From: Cryptosporidium bovis
Taxonomy: Eukaryota > Apicomplexa > Conoidasida > Eucoccidiorida > Cryptosporidiidae
Assembly: GCA_009768925.2 (NCBI GenBank)
Contig: VHIT02000054.1
Span: 617,732-681,731 of the forward strand
Reading direction: 5' to 3'
DNA: 64,000 bases
In this document: positions 1 to 10,962 of the stretch, one piece after another
Layout: every line of letters starts with the position of its first letter
How positions within the stretch are numbered: the stretch's first letter is position 1
Notes under the pieces: model-generated
What the model saw: only the letters and a program-made list of their open reading frames with translations
Told to the model about the DNA's origin: nothing
Databases searched by the model: none
Position numbers and translations under genes: made by a program

Positions 1-1299
1 GTAATACAATTAAAAGTGCACATTAATGACAAATTAAGATCGACTACTTGCTTAGTTTAATTATTTCTCAATATATTCCACTCAAACAAAATTCCTTTAT
101 TGCTTTGGTATTCACTTAATTTACCTTGTTTCATCGTTGACATGATTACCACTCGAAATATACCATTTTTCAATTGAAAAATAAAGTAATTATGAATGGT
201 AATAGTAATCACTACTTTAATAACCAATAGAAAAGAAATAGGCAAAAAAACAATAACATAAACCAGAATCACAGGCTGTCAGTGAATGTTGTTGATTCTA
301 TTGTAATCATATAGATCTCACCTCACTTTGCCTTACTTGGAAAGTGTACATCACCCCATCACATAAATCATTCTATAAGGAGAAAAAATAAACACAATTC
401 TTAATTTTAATTAGGAAATAAATAAAGACCAAAACAATCAGACAAGACCGATCCAAGTAAAAAGTATACACGAAATGTGTAAAAACCATTATTAATTATT
501 ATTTTGTGCTTCACAAATATTCAAGTGTTTATTTGTTATCTGTTGTAAACACATCATCGGCATTTATTCTTCAGTTTAATAAGACGAGTACTCTCGCAAT
601 TGCGAATGTCAAGTCCATATCCTAAATTCAAAATGTGTCCGTCTTGAGAATAAAATTCAATTACTTTAGTAATTCCAATATTGACGTGCGTGTAGTTGTT
701 ACTTAAAAAATAAGGGACATTGAAGACGTAATTGCATATAATATGCATTTGTTTGACACTATTAGATGATTTTAACAGTAACTATGCGTGAGAGTTTAAT
801 GGCAATAAAAAAGTGATCTGTGCATTTTACCAATAATGTTAAAAATGTATTACCAATACCAGTACACTATTACTATTAAATATGTCAAGGAGTATAATTC
901 ATTACAGTGTAATATTAATAGAATGTAATGATAGTAAATAGTAATTGCGGTTGAAGTAATAGTGGTGAAGTAATAGGTAAAGTAGTTGCAATAATGTAAG
1001 TGAAATAATAGGTGGTAATATATAATACTAGTGGTAAAATAATAATCATCATAATAATCATAGAAGTAATAGTAGTGGGAGTAGAAGTAATAGTTAAAGT
1101 GACAAAATTAATTTTAATAGTAGTGAGACTAATAAATTAATGGTAATGAATCTGTAATTATGAAAAAATAATGCCACGTTTAGTTTATTTATTTTTCAGA
1201 AAAAATTAATTAATTGTGGGAACCAACAGTAAAAAGAGATACTGAAAAATAACATCCTGTCTCATTATTTTGTTGATCTTACTTCTCTCCTAATTCAAA
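1..1299. other. Intergenic, no supported gene; low-complexity stretch
   Basis: I see no convincing gene here. Only short reading frames with poor composition occur. Between about 880 and 1130 the DNA is a purine-rich low-complexity run built on AGTAATAGTAGT/GGTAATA-like units, typical of AT-rich intergenic DNA. The right end is the 3' flank of the minus-strand RRM gene. Confidence 0.6.
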
Positions 1300-1896
1300 T
1301 CACTGATCTATTCTCACAAGTATCTCACGACCATCTATTTCTCTATCATTTAATTTCTCAACAGCAGTTTGAGCATGTTTGCTATCGGAGAACACCACAG
1401 TTGCTATCCCACGAGATCTACCATCATCAAAGTAAAATACTTCACAAGATTCAAGAGGACCTATCTCACTAAATACCTTAGCTAGGTCATCTTGGTTCGT
1501 TTTCCATGCTAAATTAGTAACAAAAACTTGTTTCCCTTTATCCTCATCTTTCAATGGTGGTCTAGGAGCGTGAGCCCTTGTCCTCATCCCATATCCCCTA
1601 TTGTTCCATTTATTTTGTCTTCTCCCATATCTCCCAGTTTCATCCTCACGGTCCTCGCGAACAAATATCAAGCGATCAAGTAATGTAGTATTATTCAATT
1701 CACTTATTGCTCTCTGAGCCTCCTCAGGAAATGAATATTCAACAACACCACATCCTCTTGAACGTCCTACTTCATCTTCAAATACATCAGCTCTTATTAC
1801 ATTTCCTGCCTGACGCATATGATCCTTTAAGTCATGCCATTTCGCTCTCCATGGTAAATTTCCAACATAAACACGACATGTTTTATCTGACGCCAT
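1300..1896 (-). CDS. Two-RRM RNA/G-strand-binding protein (GBP-like)
   Basis: A 198-residue single-exon protein made almost entirely of two RNA-recognition motifs. RRM1 has RNP2 VYVGNL (residues 9-14) and RNP1 RGCGVVEY (47-54). RRM2 has RNP2 VFVTNL (124-129) and RNP1 RGIATVVF (162-169). A basic Arg/Gly/Asn linker (about 85-120) separates them. The SRGCGVVEY type of RNP1 is typical of the Gbp2/Hrb1/THO-linked shuttling mRNP proteins. Short two-RRM apicomplexan proteins of this kind have also been described as single-stranded telomeric G-strand binders (GBP). Binding to RNA or G-rich single-stranded DNA is therefore expected, but which of the two is the main job cannot be read from sequence. 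The start follows an AT-rich leader and leaves only eight residues before RNP2, which fits. No signal peptide. The RRM call is firm; the GBP name is an inference. Confidence 0.88.
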   Translation of the reverse strand: MASDKTCRVYVGNLPWRAKWHDLKDHMRQAGNVIRADVFEDEVGRSRGCGVVEYSFPEEAQRAISELNNTTLLDRLIFVREDREDETGRYGRRQNKWNNRGYGMRTRAHAPRPPLKDEDKGKQVFVTNLAWKTNQDDLAKVFSEIGPLESCEVFYFDDGRSRGIATVVFSDSKHAQTAVEKLNDREIDGREILVRIDQ

Positions 1897-2999
1897 TTCT
1901 TTTTTATTTGTATTAAACTGGGAGATCTTAATGAATATTTATTGGGAGAAAGAAAAAAAGAAAGTTTTGATGAATTCTAATGTAACTCTTCAATTCCTTT
2001 TCCTTCTTTTTTGTCCTTAATCTTACTCGCCTATTCGTCCTTTGTGACCAAAAACCAAATAAACTAGTCTTCTATTCTCCCCTAATTTTCTTTATCTACT
2101 TTTTTCTCTTATAAAGAGGGACCCTAACTATTTACTATATGGTATTGCCTATTTATTTATTAATACAAACACTATATATACATATATGTCGGAATACTTT
2201 ACCATATGTATACTTACTATTTACAATATATTACCCTTTTCTACCCTTTACTTATGTGTTGACTTACTATTTAAGTATATATATTTAATAGTACCACTAG
2301 TGATACCCACCTATTTGAATATATTGTATATTTTTTTTTACGTACACCTCCAAATTTTAATAATTACTATAAACTATTTAAAAAAATACATATTTACTAT
2401 TAATTCACTACATTGATCATTATTTTCTGCATCACTTAACTAATTGTTATAAATTACTTATATTTACAATTGTTATCTATTTTACTACTATTTAAATAGG
2501 AAATATACACCACATGACGTATTTTTTCCTTTTCGATAATTTTACTAGAGACCTAAATACTTACCGTATAATACATATAGATTTTAATTAATTCACATAT
2601 TTTTCTGTTTGTTAACTAAATTACCCAACGTATTTATTTTTTCAGTTATACCATAAGTTAATGATACATTATTACATTTACTCCCCGCTTACCTCCTGGC
2701 GGTATAAACGGTACTGTCTTAAAGACCTCAAAATTATTTTAAACACCTTTGGTGGGGCCTGTAGTGAAAACAATAGGTTTTAGTCAATGATTATGTATAG
2801 ATTGTTTTTGTTGTTGTTCTGCACCCACTGCATGGTTCTTTTACGGCATAACTTGTCAATATATTATGTAGCATATGCATATTCCATCGTTTCTGGATGT
2901 TGTGTATGTTTTTGATATCATATAGGTGCAATATACTGCCTACTTTGCTTTAAAACAGACTATTATCGTGATATTTGCGCGTATACTATATATATACAG

Positions 3000-3215
3000 A
3001 TTTTCGGAAGTAGGTACCAATTCACATTTTAACGAGCGGAAGCGGTGTCTAGCTGCGTCTACCGGCAAATACAAGAGACCCAAAGCATGTGAAACACTTT
3101 TCTTCCTACATCGGAACTTTGTGAAAAGGGCGAAAGATACCGATATTTGTGAACCTGAACGATATGATTATGAACTAGTTTCGGACGAATTTCTAAGAAC
3201 AGGGAGACAAAGTAT
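3000..3215. other. GC-richer island, possible structured noncoding RNA
   Basis: This stretch is clearly richer in G and C than the AT-rich DNA around it and contains an imperfect hairpin (ATCGG at about 3112 pairs with CCGAT at about 3142, enclosing a CTTT/AAAG stem). In AT-rich genomes structured RNA genes often stand out this way. I could not match it to U1, U2, U4, U5, U6, U3, SRP, RNase P or tRNA by eye. A plus-strand reading frame passes through it, but its codon use (CGG, GCG, ACC, GGC, CCC) differs from real genes in this window. It could be a noncoding RNA, an unrecognised exon, or chance. Confidence 0.2.
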
Positions 3216-3544
3216 TGTTTTTATTTATTTATCTCACACATTTAACAAGATTCTATACATTGCCATTTTCCTGTCTCAATGCCATTTCCTCACTAAGTAT
3301 TTTTTAGCAATGTTCGCATAATCTTATAGTGGGCGGTACTACTTATAAACCAACTTTAGTGTCTATTACCGTTTTAGATACAGTTTGTGGGATATCAAGT
3401 ACTTATGCGATCAAGCTCCTTCTACCACTGTGAACTTCCAGGTAATCAGGTTTTGTATGAATCTTCCCTCAAACCATCAAATATCTTTTTCATTTTATCT
3501 ACAAATTAACCACCAAACTCCCGTCGTAGTTGCTAAAATCAATA

Positions 3545-3555
3545 TTTTGGCGCCA
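3545..3555. promoter_or_regulatory. E2F-like motif TTTTGGCGCCA
   Basis: This is a palindromic TGGCGCCA core preceded by a T-run, the shape of E2F/DP binding sites (TTTSSCGC), which are reported as common upstream elements in Cryptosporidium. It lies about 1.25 kb before the CTR9 start, so its target is uncertain. Confidence 0.3.
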
Positions 3556-4808
3556 GCATTGGTTTGGTAACCTTTTCCATCCCACATTCCTTTTCACTTT
3601 TAACAAAGCATAAATGGCGTAAACATATGGTTATAAAACAAATACCATTTATTCCTCTGTTATACTCCGAATACAATGTAATCGAATGTTTTGTCTTTTT
3701 TAATTGCAACAAGCACACCAGCTGTAGACCTCCACAAACATTTAAGAGGGGCAGTATAGCATGCATTCCGGCTAATATACTAACTGAAAAAATGAGGCGG
3801 ATGGAATAAGTGTAACAAAAGGTAAGAAATAAGATAACATAAACAATATATATAAAAGTAATGATATATGAGTGTGAGGACCGATTCTATATATAAGAGT
3901 GAGTTGTGTGAATTTTTACCAGTTTAACTGTAGAATAACTGCTTTGAGTGTTTATTTATTGCTTCCAGCATGTGCATTGATTAGAAAGTAATGTATGCCA
4001 AGCCCAACCAACCGCCAATTCGCAGTATACATGTTTACTATTGCAAGGCCAATTGTTTTCACCCTTTGTTTCTTTTCTCATTCTTTTCTTAAAAGACAAC
4101 GATAATAATTCGGCTTTTCTTGCTTCTATTGTACCATCATTACCTGCTACGTATTTCCCCAACATTTAAAGGAACTCCTTTTACAAAGTTACCTTAAACA
4201 TTTTTTTCCTGCAAGGTATATAACAAAGGGCGCTTGTCTGTAATATGAAATATTTTGTGGGCGGGCACGGCAAAATAAGCATTTGGGAATAATTAATGTG
4301 AAAGGTCAAAAAATAAGCATTATTAAAGACAAGGCAGGATTAAAACAATAAAAGTAAAGGGACATAGTGTGATTTCGGGTTTTAATTTTAAACGTGTGTT
4401 AAAGTGGTATGAAGCTAAAGTTTGTTCTGTGGAGTTGAAAATAGGTACCAACTATATATTGGTAACACAACGTTTTTCTTTGTGTATCAGGTGAAAATCT
4501 GGAACAAGGAACGGAAAGATTAAAGAGTATATTGTATATGTAGGCACATATTACTCCAAGTCTCACAAACACTTGGTTTATGGTTTCCTTCTCCGATACT
4601 CTTTTATCTTTTTTTGATTTATTATTGTGAAAGCGTTAAATACCTCAGGTTACTGCTTGTTTTTATTTACGTTGATTGGGTTCAGGTAGTTATACATCGT
4701 AATATAAAAAATTATTAAGTGTATTTTACTCAATAGTAAAAGGTAAACAAGTCACTAGATGACTTTTTTTGTATTCTTATTGGCAAGAATAAAGTGAAGT
4801 AGGAAAAA

Positions 4809-7800
4809 ATGAGCGATTGTTATCCAGGTTTGCTTGAAAAAAGCTATACACTGGAAAGTTGGAGGACACTGGCACTTTATCTTTACAATAAAGGCGAGTA
4901 TACAAAATGCAGTGATTTGTTAAGGGACTGTATAGAAAAACACCGAATACTAGAGAAGCATCAAGGTGGTGATTTAAAGGTGCTTAATAAAAGTAGTAAA
5001 TGTGATATAGAGACAATATCGGCGATAATATGGATGTTAAATATACTTGATTTGAATTTAGCACTAGAAAACTTTGAGACAAGCACAAGAAAATCAGAAA
5101 CACTTGTTAGGAATTGCGAAGAAAGACTAGAATTGTTTTTAAAATTATATAGCGAACAATATGGTGATAATTACCAATATATGAGTACTGTGCACAAATG
5201 TAAGGGATATATATACTTCTATAAAAGTGTTCTGATGAATGACATCGATTTTCATCAGAGAAATATATTTATAGATAAATCTCAATTGGAATTTGAAAAA
5301 GCACTAAATATTAATTCTAATGACGTTCAGATAATAAGTGGAATGGCTAATGTGTTGTATCAGAAAAGATCTTATTCGAGAGCACTTAGATTATTTTCAT
5401 TAATATTGCTGCTTCTAGGCTCAAATAAATGTCCAAATACAATTAGACTTGCGATGGCCTGCTGTTATTTGAGACTTGGAAGGCCTAAAAGAGCGAGTGA
5501 GTGTTGCAAAAGAGGGATATACGTCTTTATTGAGAAATCTCTTGAGAATGTTGAACAAATGGATTATCTAAATCTGGACAATAATAAACCCACTTTTTAT
5601 GATATTTTTCCAGATTCGGATGATACTATAATAAACATTGATTTTTTTAAAAGCAATTTAGGAGTGTACACAATAAATAAACTGAGTTCATTTGAAAAAC
5701 AAACACTGTCAGACTTTCTTATGTGTTTATATAAAACAAAAGAAATCACCTCTCAATCACAAAAGAAAAATATAATTGAAAGAAATAGGTTATTTGAGTT
5801 GATGAGAATAATATATCCAACCCATCCTGCACTTTTGATTTACAATGGTGATATTGAATTCTTTTTATTTAATAGTGAAGAGAATAAAGATAGCATTACC
5901 GACAAGGGACTAAGTAGAATGCCGAAAAAAAGCACTAATTTTTACTATAAATTACGTTCAAGGTACCAAATAGCTAGAAAACAGCACAAAAATCTAGACT
6001 TATACGGAGCCTGTCAAAACTACTTACACATAATTAACTCAATTGAAAATATAAACAAGAATGAATATTCTTTATTGGGAATATACTTATCGTCCCTATA
6101 TGGTCTTATTAAAATAAATATAAAGTTACAAAAGTGGGATTTGGTTTATCAATATACACAAACTGCATTTGAAGCAATAGGAATTAAGAGTTCAAATGAT
6201 TTAAATTCCCTAAAGGAGTATTCGCTTCCAATTGGTTACATTTGCGATATTGTTGTGTTAACTATATCATTTGTAATTATGAGTATAGAGGATAAAACTA
6301 GTATTCCAAGAAACATATCGATATTTTCTCAACTAACTGTTGAAGAGAAGCTTCTAAGTTGCCTACACTATCTATTCTTTTTACTAGACAGAATTTTCGT
6401 AATTGATTTCAATGTTGAGAGCAATGACATATTTTCACATAGAAGTGGTTATATGATTTACTTGCTTCTCCACAAGGTGATCTTAGCTTTGCTTGTCAGA
6501 GGAAGGAAATCGCTTAGACGAACTGATTACAGTTATAAAAGTATTCCATGGTTAATTTCAAATTATACAAGTTATAAGCATTCCATTAATCCCGTACCAC
6601 TTGTTGTGTTACTTTCAGCTTGTTTAAATTGCACACTTGGTGGAAAATCATTACAAGTAAATAGTGGCGATAATTTCATAGTTGAAAATTTTCCTGATAA
6701 CAAGTGCAAACAATTTGTAAAGGACAATTTGGGACTTTATTACAACAACCTTGGTGTTTGCATACTTGAGTGTGTTACTTCTATATCAATGGAGCATAAC
6801 AAACTTTCAAATGAACAAACTCTTCTTAATAGTGCTCAAAAATTGTTTAACAATGCAAAAGAATGGGTTTTAAATGAATTGAACAATGCAAGTTTAGGTA
6901 AAAGTAATGAAGAAGGCACTAACTATAATTGTCACAATACTTTAATATTTGCTGAAATAGCCATACGTTTTAACTCGGCTATTTGTAATGAGTTGGGTGG
7001 TTACTATGCAATTGCAAATGATGAGTACAAGAAATTGAGTCAGGATTATCCCTGGTTCACAGCTTCATGGCTAAGAAGAGCCTCTTTGGCATTGGAGAGA
7101 AAAGATCTTCAGTTGGCAGCTCAATATTGTGAGATATCGTTAAATGCAAAGTTTCCAGATCTCAATAGCAAATATTCAGACAAATCGAAACAACATAACA
7201 ATGGTAAACAAACAGAATATACTTGGACACCAGGAATAGGTAATAGCCCTGAAGCAGCTAATTTGTTACTAGCTTATATATATTCGCTTCAAAAAAAGTT
7301 TGACAAAAGCTTTACTTCCTTGAGCAAAGTGGTAAAGTCAAAGAATTCTCATTTCTCAAACATAGGGAAAATATTTTTGGGATTAGCATTGTACAGTAAG
7401 GCAAAATCAAGTGTTCAAGCATATGGTAATATTAAAAGTGGTAGTGGTAATTTAACTAGCAATATTCACGGTGAGACAAATGGAATTGTAAGTCAGGGAG
7501 AGTCTTTGATGAATAATCAATCAAGTATCCAGTCAAGAATAATACTATCAGAGGTGTTACGTTATGAGACTTACAATTACATTGCGAGCAACTTAATCAC
7601 GATACAAGCAGCAGAAAGTGGATTAGTGGAACCATCAATGGAATTGTGGAAACATATGTTGGACATATCAGGAGCACTGGAAGGTACAGCAGTTACAATG
7701 AATTATATATCACTCGTAAATTTAGGTATACTGAATGCAGTATTGTTAACTATTTATACACAGAAATACCCACCTCCAACTCAGCACAATTTGACGCTAA

Positions 7801-9257
7801 ACTTGATAGTAGATGAAAACAATAACATTGATAGAAGAAATGAAGTCCTTGGTTCTCATCCGAATTTTGCTGAACAAAGACGCATATTAAAAACAACAGT
7901 AAAGTTATTTCAACAAGCATTATCTTTAGATCCAAATGAAAAAATCTTACATTTATCACTAATAAGATGTTGCTTTGACATGAATTTATGGGAGGATGCA
8001 AGACGTTTATTGGAGAAGGCAACAATAAGATGGCCCAGTGATATTACATTTAGAATAGGTCTAACTTATTGTCTAGAAAGGCTGGTATACTCTGAAATGG
8101 GGGATATGGAGAGAGCAAAGCATCCAGGTAGAGTTAAATATTGGATGATGCTTTGTGAAACAGTTGGAAATTTTTATCATTGGTTGGCCATATTAAAAGA
8201 GACATTTCAAGTTATAGATGTGAAATTTATAGATCAGATTAAATTCAACAAGTCGAGTATCTTTTCATTACAAAAGTACGTGCCTGGTATTGTTAGATAC
8301 AATCAAGATGCAAACAATGTTGTGCAAAATATGGATAAAAAAGATGGATACAAGTATAAATTAGCTGCCTTTCCTCCTGAAGGTATTGATCTTCTTCCAA
8401 ATGTTGAATACTTAACAAAACAAGAATTAATTGTAAGTAGAAAACTTCGTTCTAGATTTGAGGAGCTTCTTCCTATTGTTGAACAGGTTTATGAAAAAGA
8501 ACAAAGAGATGTTGAAGAACTTAGAATTAGGAGCGAAGATTTTAGAAAGAAGCAGGAAGAAGAAATCAGAAGAAAGGAGGAAGAAGAAAGAGCTAATATT
8601 GAGAGAGTAAAGCTTCTTTCCATTGAACTTGGAAAAGAAGCCGAAAGCATTGCTGCAAGTTTTCCTGACTCGAATCAACTAGAAAGGACAAAAGTGTCTA
8701 AAAAAGAGACAAACAACGGTGGAGACGGGTATGGTAATGACTATGAGGATGATTATGGAAAAAGTGATAGTGACTCGGAAAACAGTGGTTCTGTAACTGA
8801 TAGATCAGATAACAGTCATTCTGAATCAGAATATGGTTCGGACGACACCTCCGAAAAGAGTCAAGACAACTCAAAGAATAAAAATAACGACTCCAATGTC
8901 AAATCAAAATTAAATCCAAAACAAAAGCTAAGTGATTCCAACAAGAAAATCAAAACTAAAACAAAAAAATCAAAAGGTGATAATAGTGATATAAAGGACA
9001 ATAGGAGACCAAGTGCGAGAGAGGAAAAAAAGCTGCTCAAATTAAAACGTTTACAGGAACAAACTGCTGCTTTGTTGGAGTTAAATGACGAAACATCATT
9101 TAATGGAGATGAGAAACAACTTGAAAATGAAGACAATACTACCAACAATAAAGCTAAAAGTAGACTAAAAAAGAGACGCCTTGAGGATGACATCAGTTTA
9201 AACGAACCAGAAGTTCAAGATAGTGTTATTTTTGAGGGTAACGTAAGCAATCATTAA
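4809..9257 (+). CDS. CTR9: CTR9-like TPR subunit of the Paf1 transcription-elongation complex
   Basis: A 1482-residue intronless protein. The first roughly 1200 residues are helical with scattered tetratricopeptide-like repeats. Examples are a region near 160-230 with a YQKRSYSRALRLFSLIL helix pair, and a run near 1020-1090 with ALSLDPNEK followed by LWEDARRLLEKA. A charged coiled coil follows (about 1210-1290, ending GKEAESIAASF), then an acidic Ser/Asp tract (about 1314-1350) and a Lys-rich tail. TPR array, then KEKE coiled coil, then acidic and basic tail is the layout of Ctr9, the scaffold of the Paf1 complex, which travels with RNA polymerase II and supports histone modification and 3'-end formation. 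It is somewhat longer than human CTR9 (about 1170 aa) because of Asn/Lys-rich insertions common in this genus. The start is the first ATG after an in-frame AT-rich leader. No signal peptide; nuclear location expected. Confidence 0.85.
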   Translation: MSDCYPGLLEKSYTLESWRTLALYLYNKGEYTKCSDLLRDCIEKHRILEKHQGGDLKVLNKSSKCDIETISAIIWMLNILDLNLALENFETSTRKSETLVRNCEERLELFLKLYSEQYGDNYQYMSTVHKCKGYIYFYKSVLMNDIDFHQRNIFIDKSQLEFEKALNINSNDVQIISGMANVLYQKRSYSRALRLFSLILLLLGSNKCPNTIRLAMACCYLRLGRPKRASECCKRGIYVFIEKSLENVEQMDYLNLDNNKPTFYDIFPDSDDTIINIDFFKSNLGVYTINKLSSFEKQTLSDFLMCLYKTKEITSQSQKKNIIERNRLFELMRIIYPTHPALLIYNGDIEFFLFNSEENKDSITDKGLSRMPKKSTNFYYKLRSRYQIARKQHKNLDLYGACQNYLHIINSIENINKNEYSLLGIYLSSLYGLIKINIKLQKWDLVYQYTQTAFEAIGIKSSNDLNSLKEYSLPIGYICDIVVLTISFVIMSIEDKTSIPRNISIFSQLTVEEKLLSCLHYLFFLLDRIFVIDFNVESNDIFSHRSGYMIYLLLHKVILALLVRGRKSLRRTDYSYKSIPWLISNYTSYKHSINPVPLVVLLSACLNCTLGGKSLQVNSGDNFIVENFPDNKCKQFVKDNLGLYYNNLGVCILECVTSISMEHNKLSNEQTLLNSAQKLFNNAKEWVLNELNNASLGKSNEEGTNYNCHNTLIFAEIAIRFNSAICNELGGYYAIANDEYKKLSQDYPWFTASWLRRASLALERKDLQLAAQYCEISLNAKFPDLNSKYSDKSKQHNNGKQTEYTWTPGIGNSPEAANLLLAYIYSLQKKFDKSFTSLSKVVKSKNSHFSNIGKIFLGLALYSKAKSSVQAYGNIKSGSGNLTSNIHGETNGIVSQGESLMNNQSSIQSRIILSEVLRYETYNYIASNLITIQAAESGLVEPSMELWKHMLDISGALEGTAVTMNYISLVNLGILNAVLLTIYTQKYPPPTQHNLTLNLIVDENNNIDRRNEVLGSHPNFAEQRRILKTTVKLFQQALSLDPNEKILHLSLIRCCFDMNLWEDARRLLEKATIRWPSDITFRIGLTYCLERLVYSEMGDMERAKHPGRVKYWMMLCETVGNFYHWLAILKETFQVIDVKFIDQIKFNKSSIFSLQKYVPGIVRYNQDANNVVQNMDKKDGYKYKLAAFPPEGIDLLPNVEYLTKQELIVSRKLRSRFEELLPIVEQVYEKEQRDVEELRIRSEDFRKKQEEEIRRKEEEERANIERVKLLSIELGKEAESIAASFPDSNQLERTKVSKKETNNGGDGYGNDYEDDYGKSDSDSENSGSVTDRSDNSHSESEYGSDDTSEKSQDNSKNKNNDSNVKSKLNPKQKLSDSNKKIKTKTKKSKGDNSDIKDNRRPSAREEKKLLKLKRLQEQTAALLELNDETSFNGDEKQLENEDNTTNNKAKSRLKKRRLEDDISLNEPEVQDSVIFEGNVSNH

Positions 9258-10040
9258 TTTGAGATTGATTCGAATCTTTTTGATCCTGATGATGAATAAT
9301 TCAATTCGTTTTTCACATACTTCTAATATACAAAAATAATTGCCTAAATACAAATTAAGAATTGACGTATATAAAATGTGTTTCTATGAGTTTTCCCGAA
9401 ACCAATACTTTTAGTACTCTTTCTCAGGTAAATTTTACTGAAGTGTGTAATAGAACGTCTTGATATTTATTACTCCTCCTATATTTAATTTGTAATCTTT
9501 TGTTCGTCTTCCGATCACTCCCCCAGACAGGATTGAAGGTAGAATAAAAACCAACCATGTGGAGATGCATGAGGATAGACCTGTAATCACATAAACGGTT
9601 AAGTGATGTTCCACTTTTGTGATTTTTACTGAAGCAAATGCACATTTTTACTGTGGGGTAATTAAAGGCGGTAATGTGATTGATTAGGATAATAAGCATG
9701 TCTGCGGTATACATAAAAAAAGATAAGATAAATTTTAAATACATATAGTTGAATTTATAAGGGGAATACATATGTAAACAAAAAAAAGAATAATTGAAAA
9801 GCTGCAATATTAAATTTGTTACTTTTACTGGATAATTGGTGTTATAGTGAAAGTAGCTGAAGAAAGGTAATAATATAAATAATAGAATAAGTTGCTTTTG
9901 ATATCTACCTTTATAATTATTCTTAAATTCATTTTTCTCAAAAAAAAATAGAATAATAAGTATAATAGGTTTGCGGCTTTAATTATCAAAAACAATAAAG
10001 CAAGATATAACTAATTAGTACTTGTTTTTTTAGTAATTCA
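9258..10040. other. Intergenic, no gene seen
   Basis: AT-rich DNA between CTR9 and the next plus-strand gene. The longest reading frame (minus strand, 127 codons) has no signal peptide or domain and unfavourable codon use. The right part must contain the promoter of the spliced secreted-protein gene. Confidence 0.5.
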
Positions 10041-10962
10041 ATGAAGTTGTCAATTTTCGTTCTAAATTTGTTTGGCTTTTTACAATTTTATAAGGTAAGC
10101 TTTTTCCTCAACTTTTAATTTTAAATAACTTATACCTTCTTTTTAATATAATATATTTGACGATTGATATTAATATTAAACTAATTTACATAGTTCGTCG
10201 AATCCACACCAATAACATATGAAGGGATAAATTATTCATCCGAGGACTGTTTATTGGACGAAGGTCGTGTATGTGTAAATACATCTTCAGTAGTACTAAA
10301 CAGAGGCATGAATCCAGGTGGGTTCTTGATAATGGAATGTCTGATAAAAGATGCTGGAGAAGGCTTTAATTTGGATCCTATTATTCAGATACAGGCATCA
10401 ACACCATCTAATTACACAACACTCTTATATAATATAAACCATGATTCCACCGAAATATTTGATCTTTCTTGGTCTATATCACAAGCTAAAGAAACCTTGC
10501 CAGATGGCATTAATTTTTCCAAAAATGATACAGTTCATTTCGCTGTTGGAATAGACACAAATTCTGCTTCTACGGTAAGCTTCTAATTAACTAATCAATC
10601 GAATTTTATTTTAATTTATATTTACTCTATTAACGACTTAAACAATAGATTGTAGTTAATTCCAAGAATGTATTAAGACTTGGGTTTAAGGGTACAGAAC
10701 ATTTAACAAAATTTAAAGTAAGTTCATTTTTTCCCTCCAAAATATTCAAAGTTTCATCACTGATTACCCTTCACTTGAAACTAAAATTACCATGTGAAAT
10801 ATTTAGTCTAAGAAATCAAAATACTGTATATGGAAATACGAGATGTCATTGACGTTTCCTAAAACAAAAACTAATGTTAAATATGTTCCCGAAACACAAG
10901 ATAATGAAAACAATTCCACTGAATCAGTCCAAGTTAATTCCACGGAAAATGTTCTAACGTAG
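10041..10962 (+). CDS. Secreted protein of unknown function, four exons
   Basis: I assemble this as exons 10041-10094, 10194-10574, 10649-10717 and 10807-10962, giving 219 aa. All three introns are in phase 0, start GTAAGC or GTAAGT and end in TAG, and all junctions keep the frame. Exon 1 encodes exactly a hydrophobic signal peptide (MKLSIFVLNLFGFLQFYK). The mature part has few cysteines and several N-glycosylation sequons, and alternates short strands with turns. Phrases such as VHFAVGID and VLRLGFKG resemble a beta-sandwich of galectin/concanavalin type, but that is a weak impression and no sugar-binding residues can be assigned. It lies 1.1 kb upstream of, and on the same strand as, the large mosaic surface protein, which is also secreted and spliced; a shared role at the parasite surface is plausible. 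Gene structure is fairly sure, function unknown. Confidence 0.72.

Larger units (their letters stand above)
1897..4808. other. Long intergenic region (2.9 kb), no supported protein gene
   Basis: This is the region between the divergent RRM gene and the CTR9 gene. Reading frames of up to 131 codons occur but have poor codon usage and no recognisable domain. It contains a GC-richer island at about 3000-3215 and a perfect TGGCGCCA palindrome at 3548-3555, both listed separately. The last few hundred bases should hold the CTR9 promoter. Confidence 0.5.

Noticed and set aside
2926-3321. 131-codon plus-strand frame over the GC-richer island
   Set aside because: Codon use (CGG, GCG, ACC, GGC) differs from real genes here, no family match, and the left and right thirds are low-complexity hydrophobic translations of AT-rich DNA.
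8861-9193. Ser/Leu-rich minus-strand frame opposite the CTR9 tail
   Set aside because: Antisense shadow of the Lys/Asp-rich C terminus of the CTR9-like protein.
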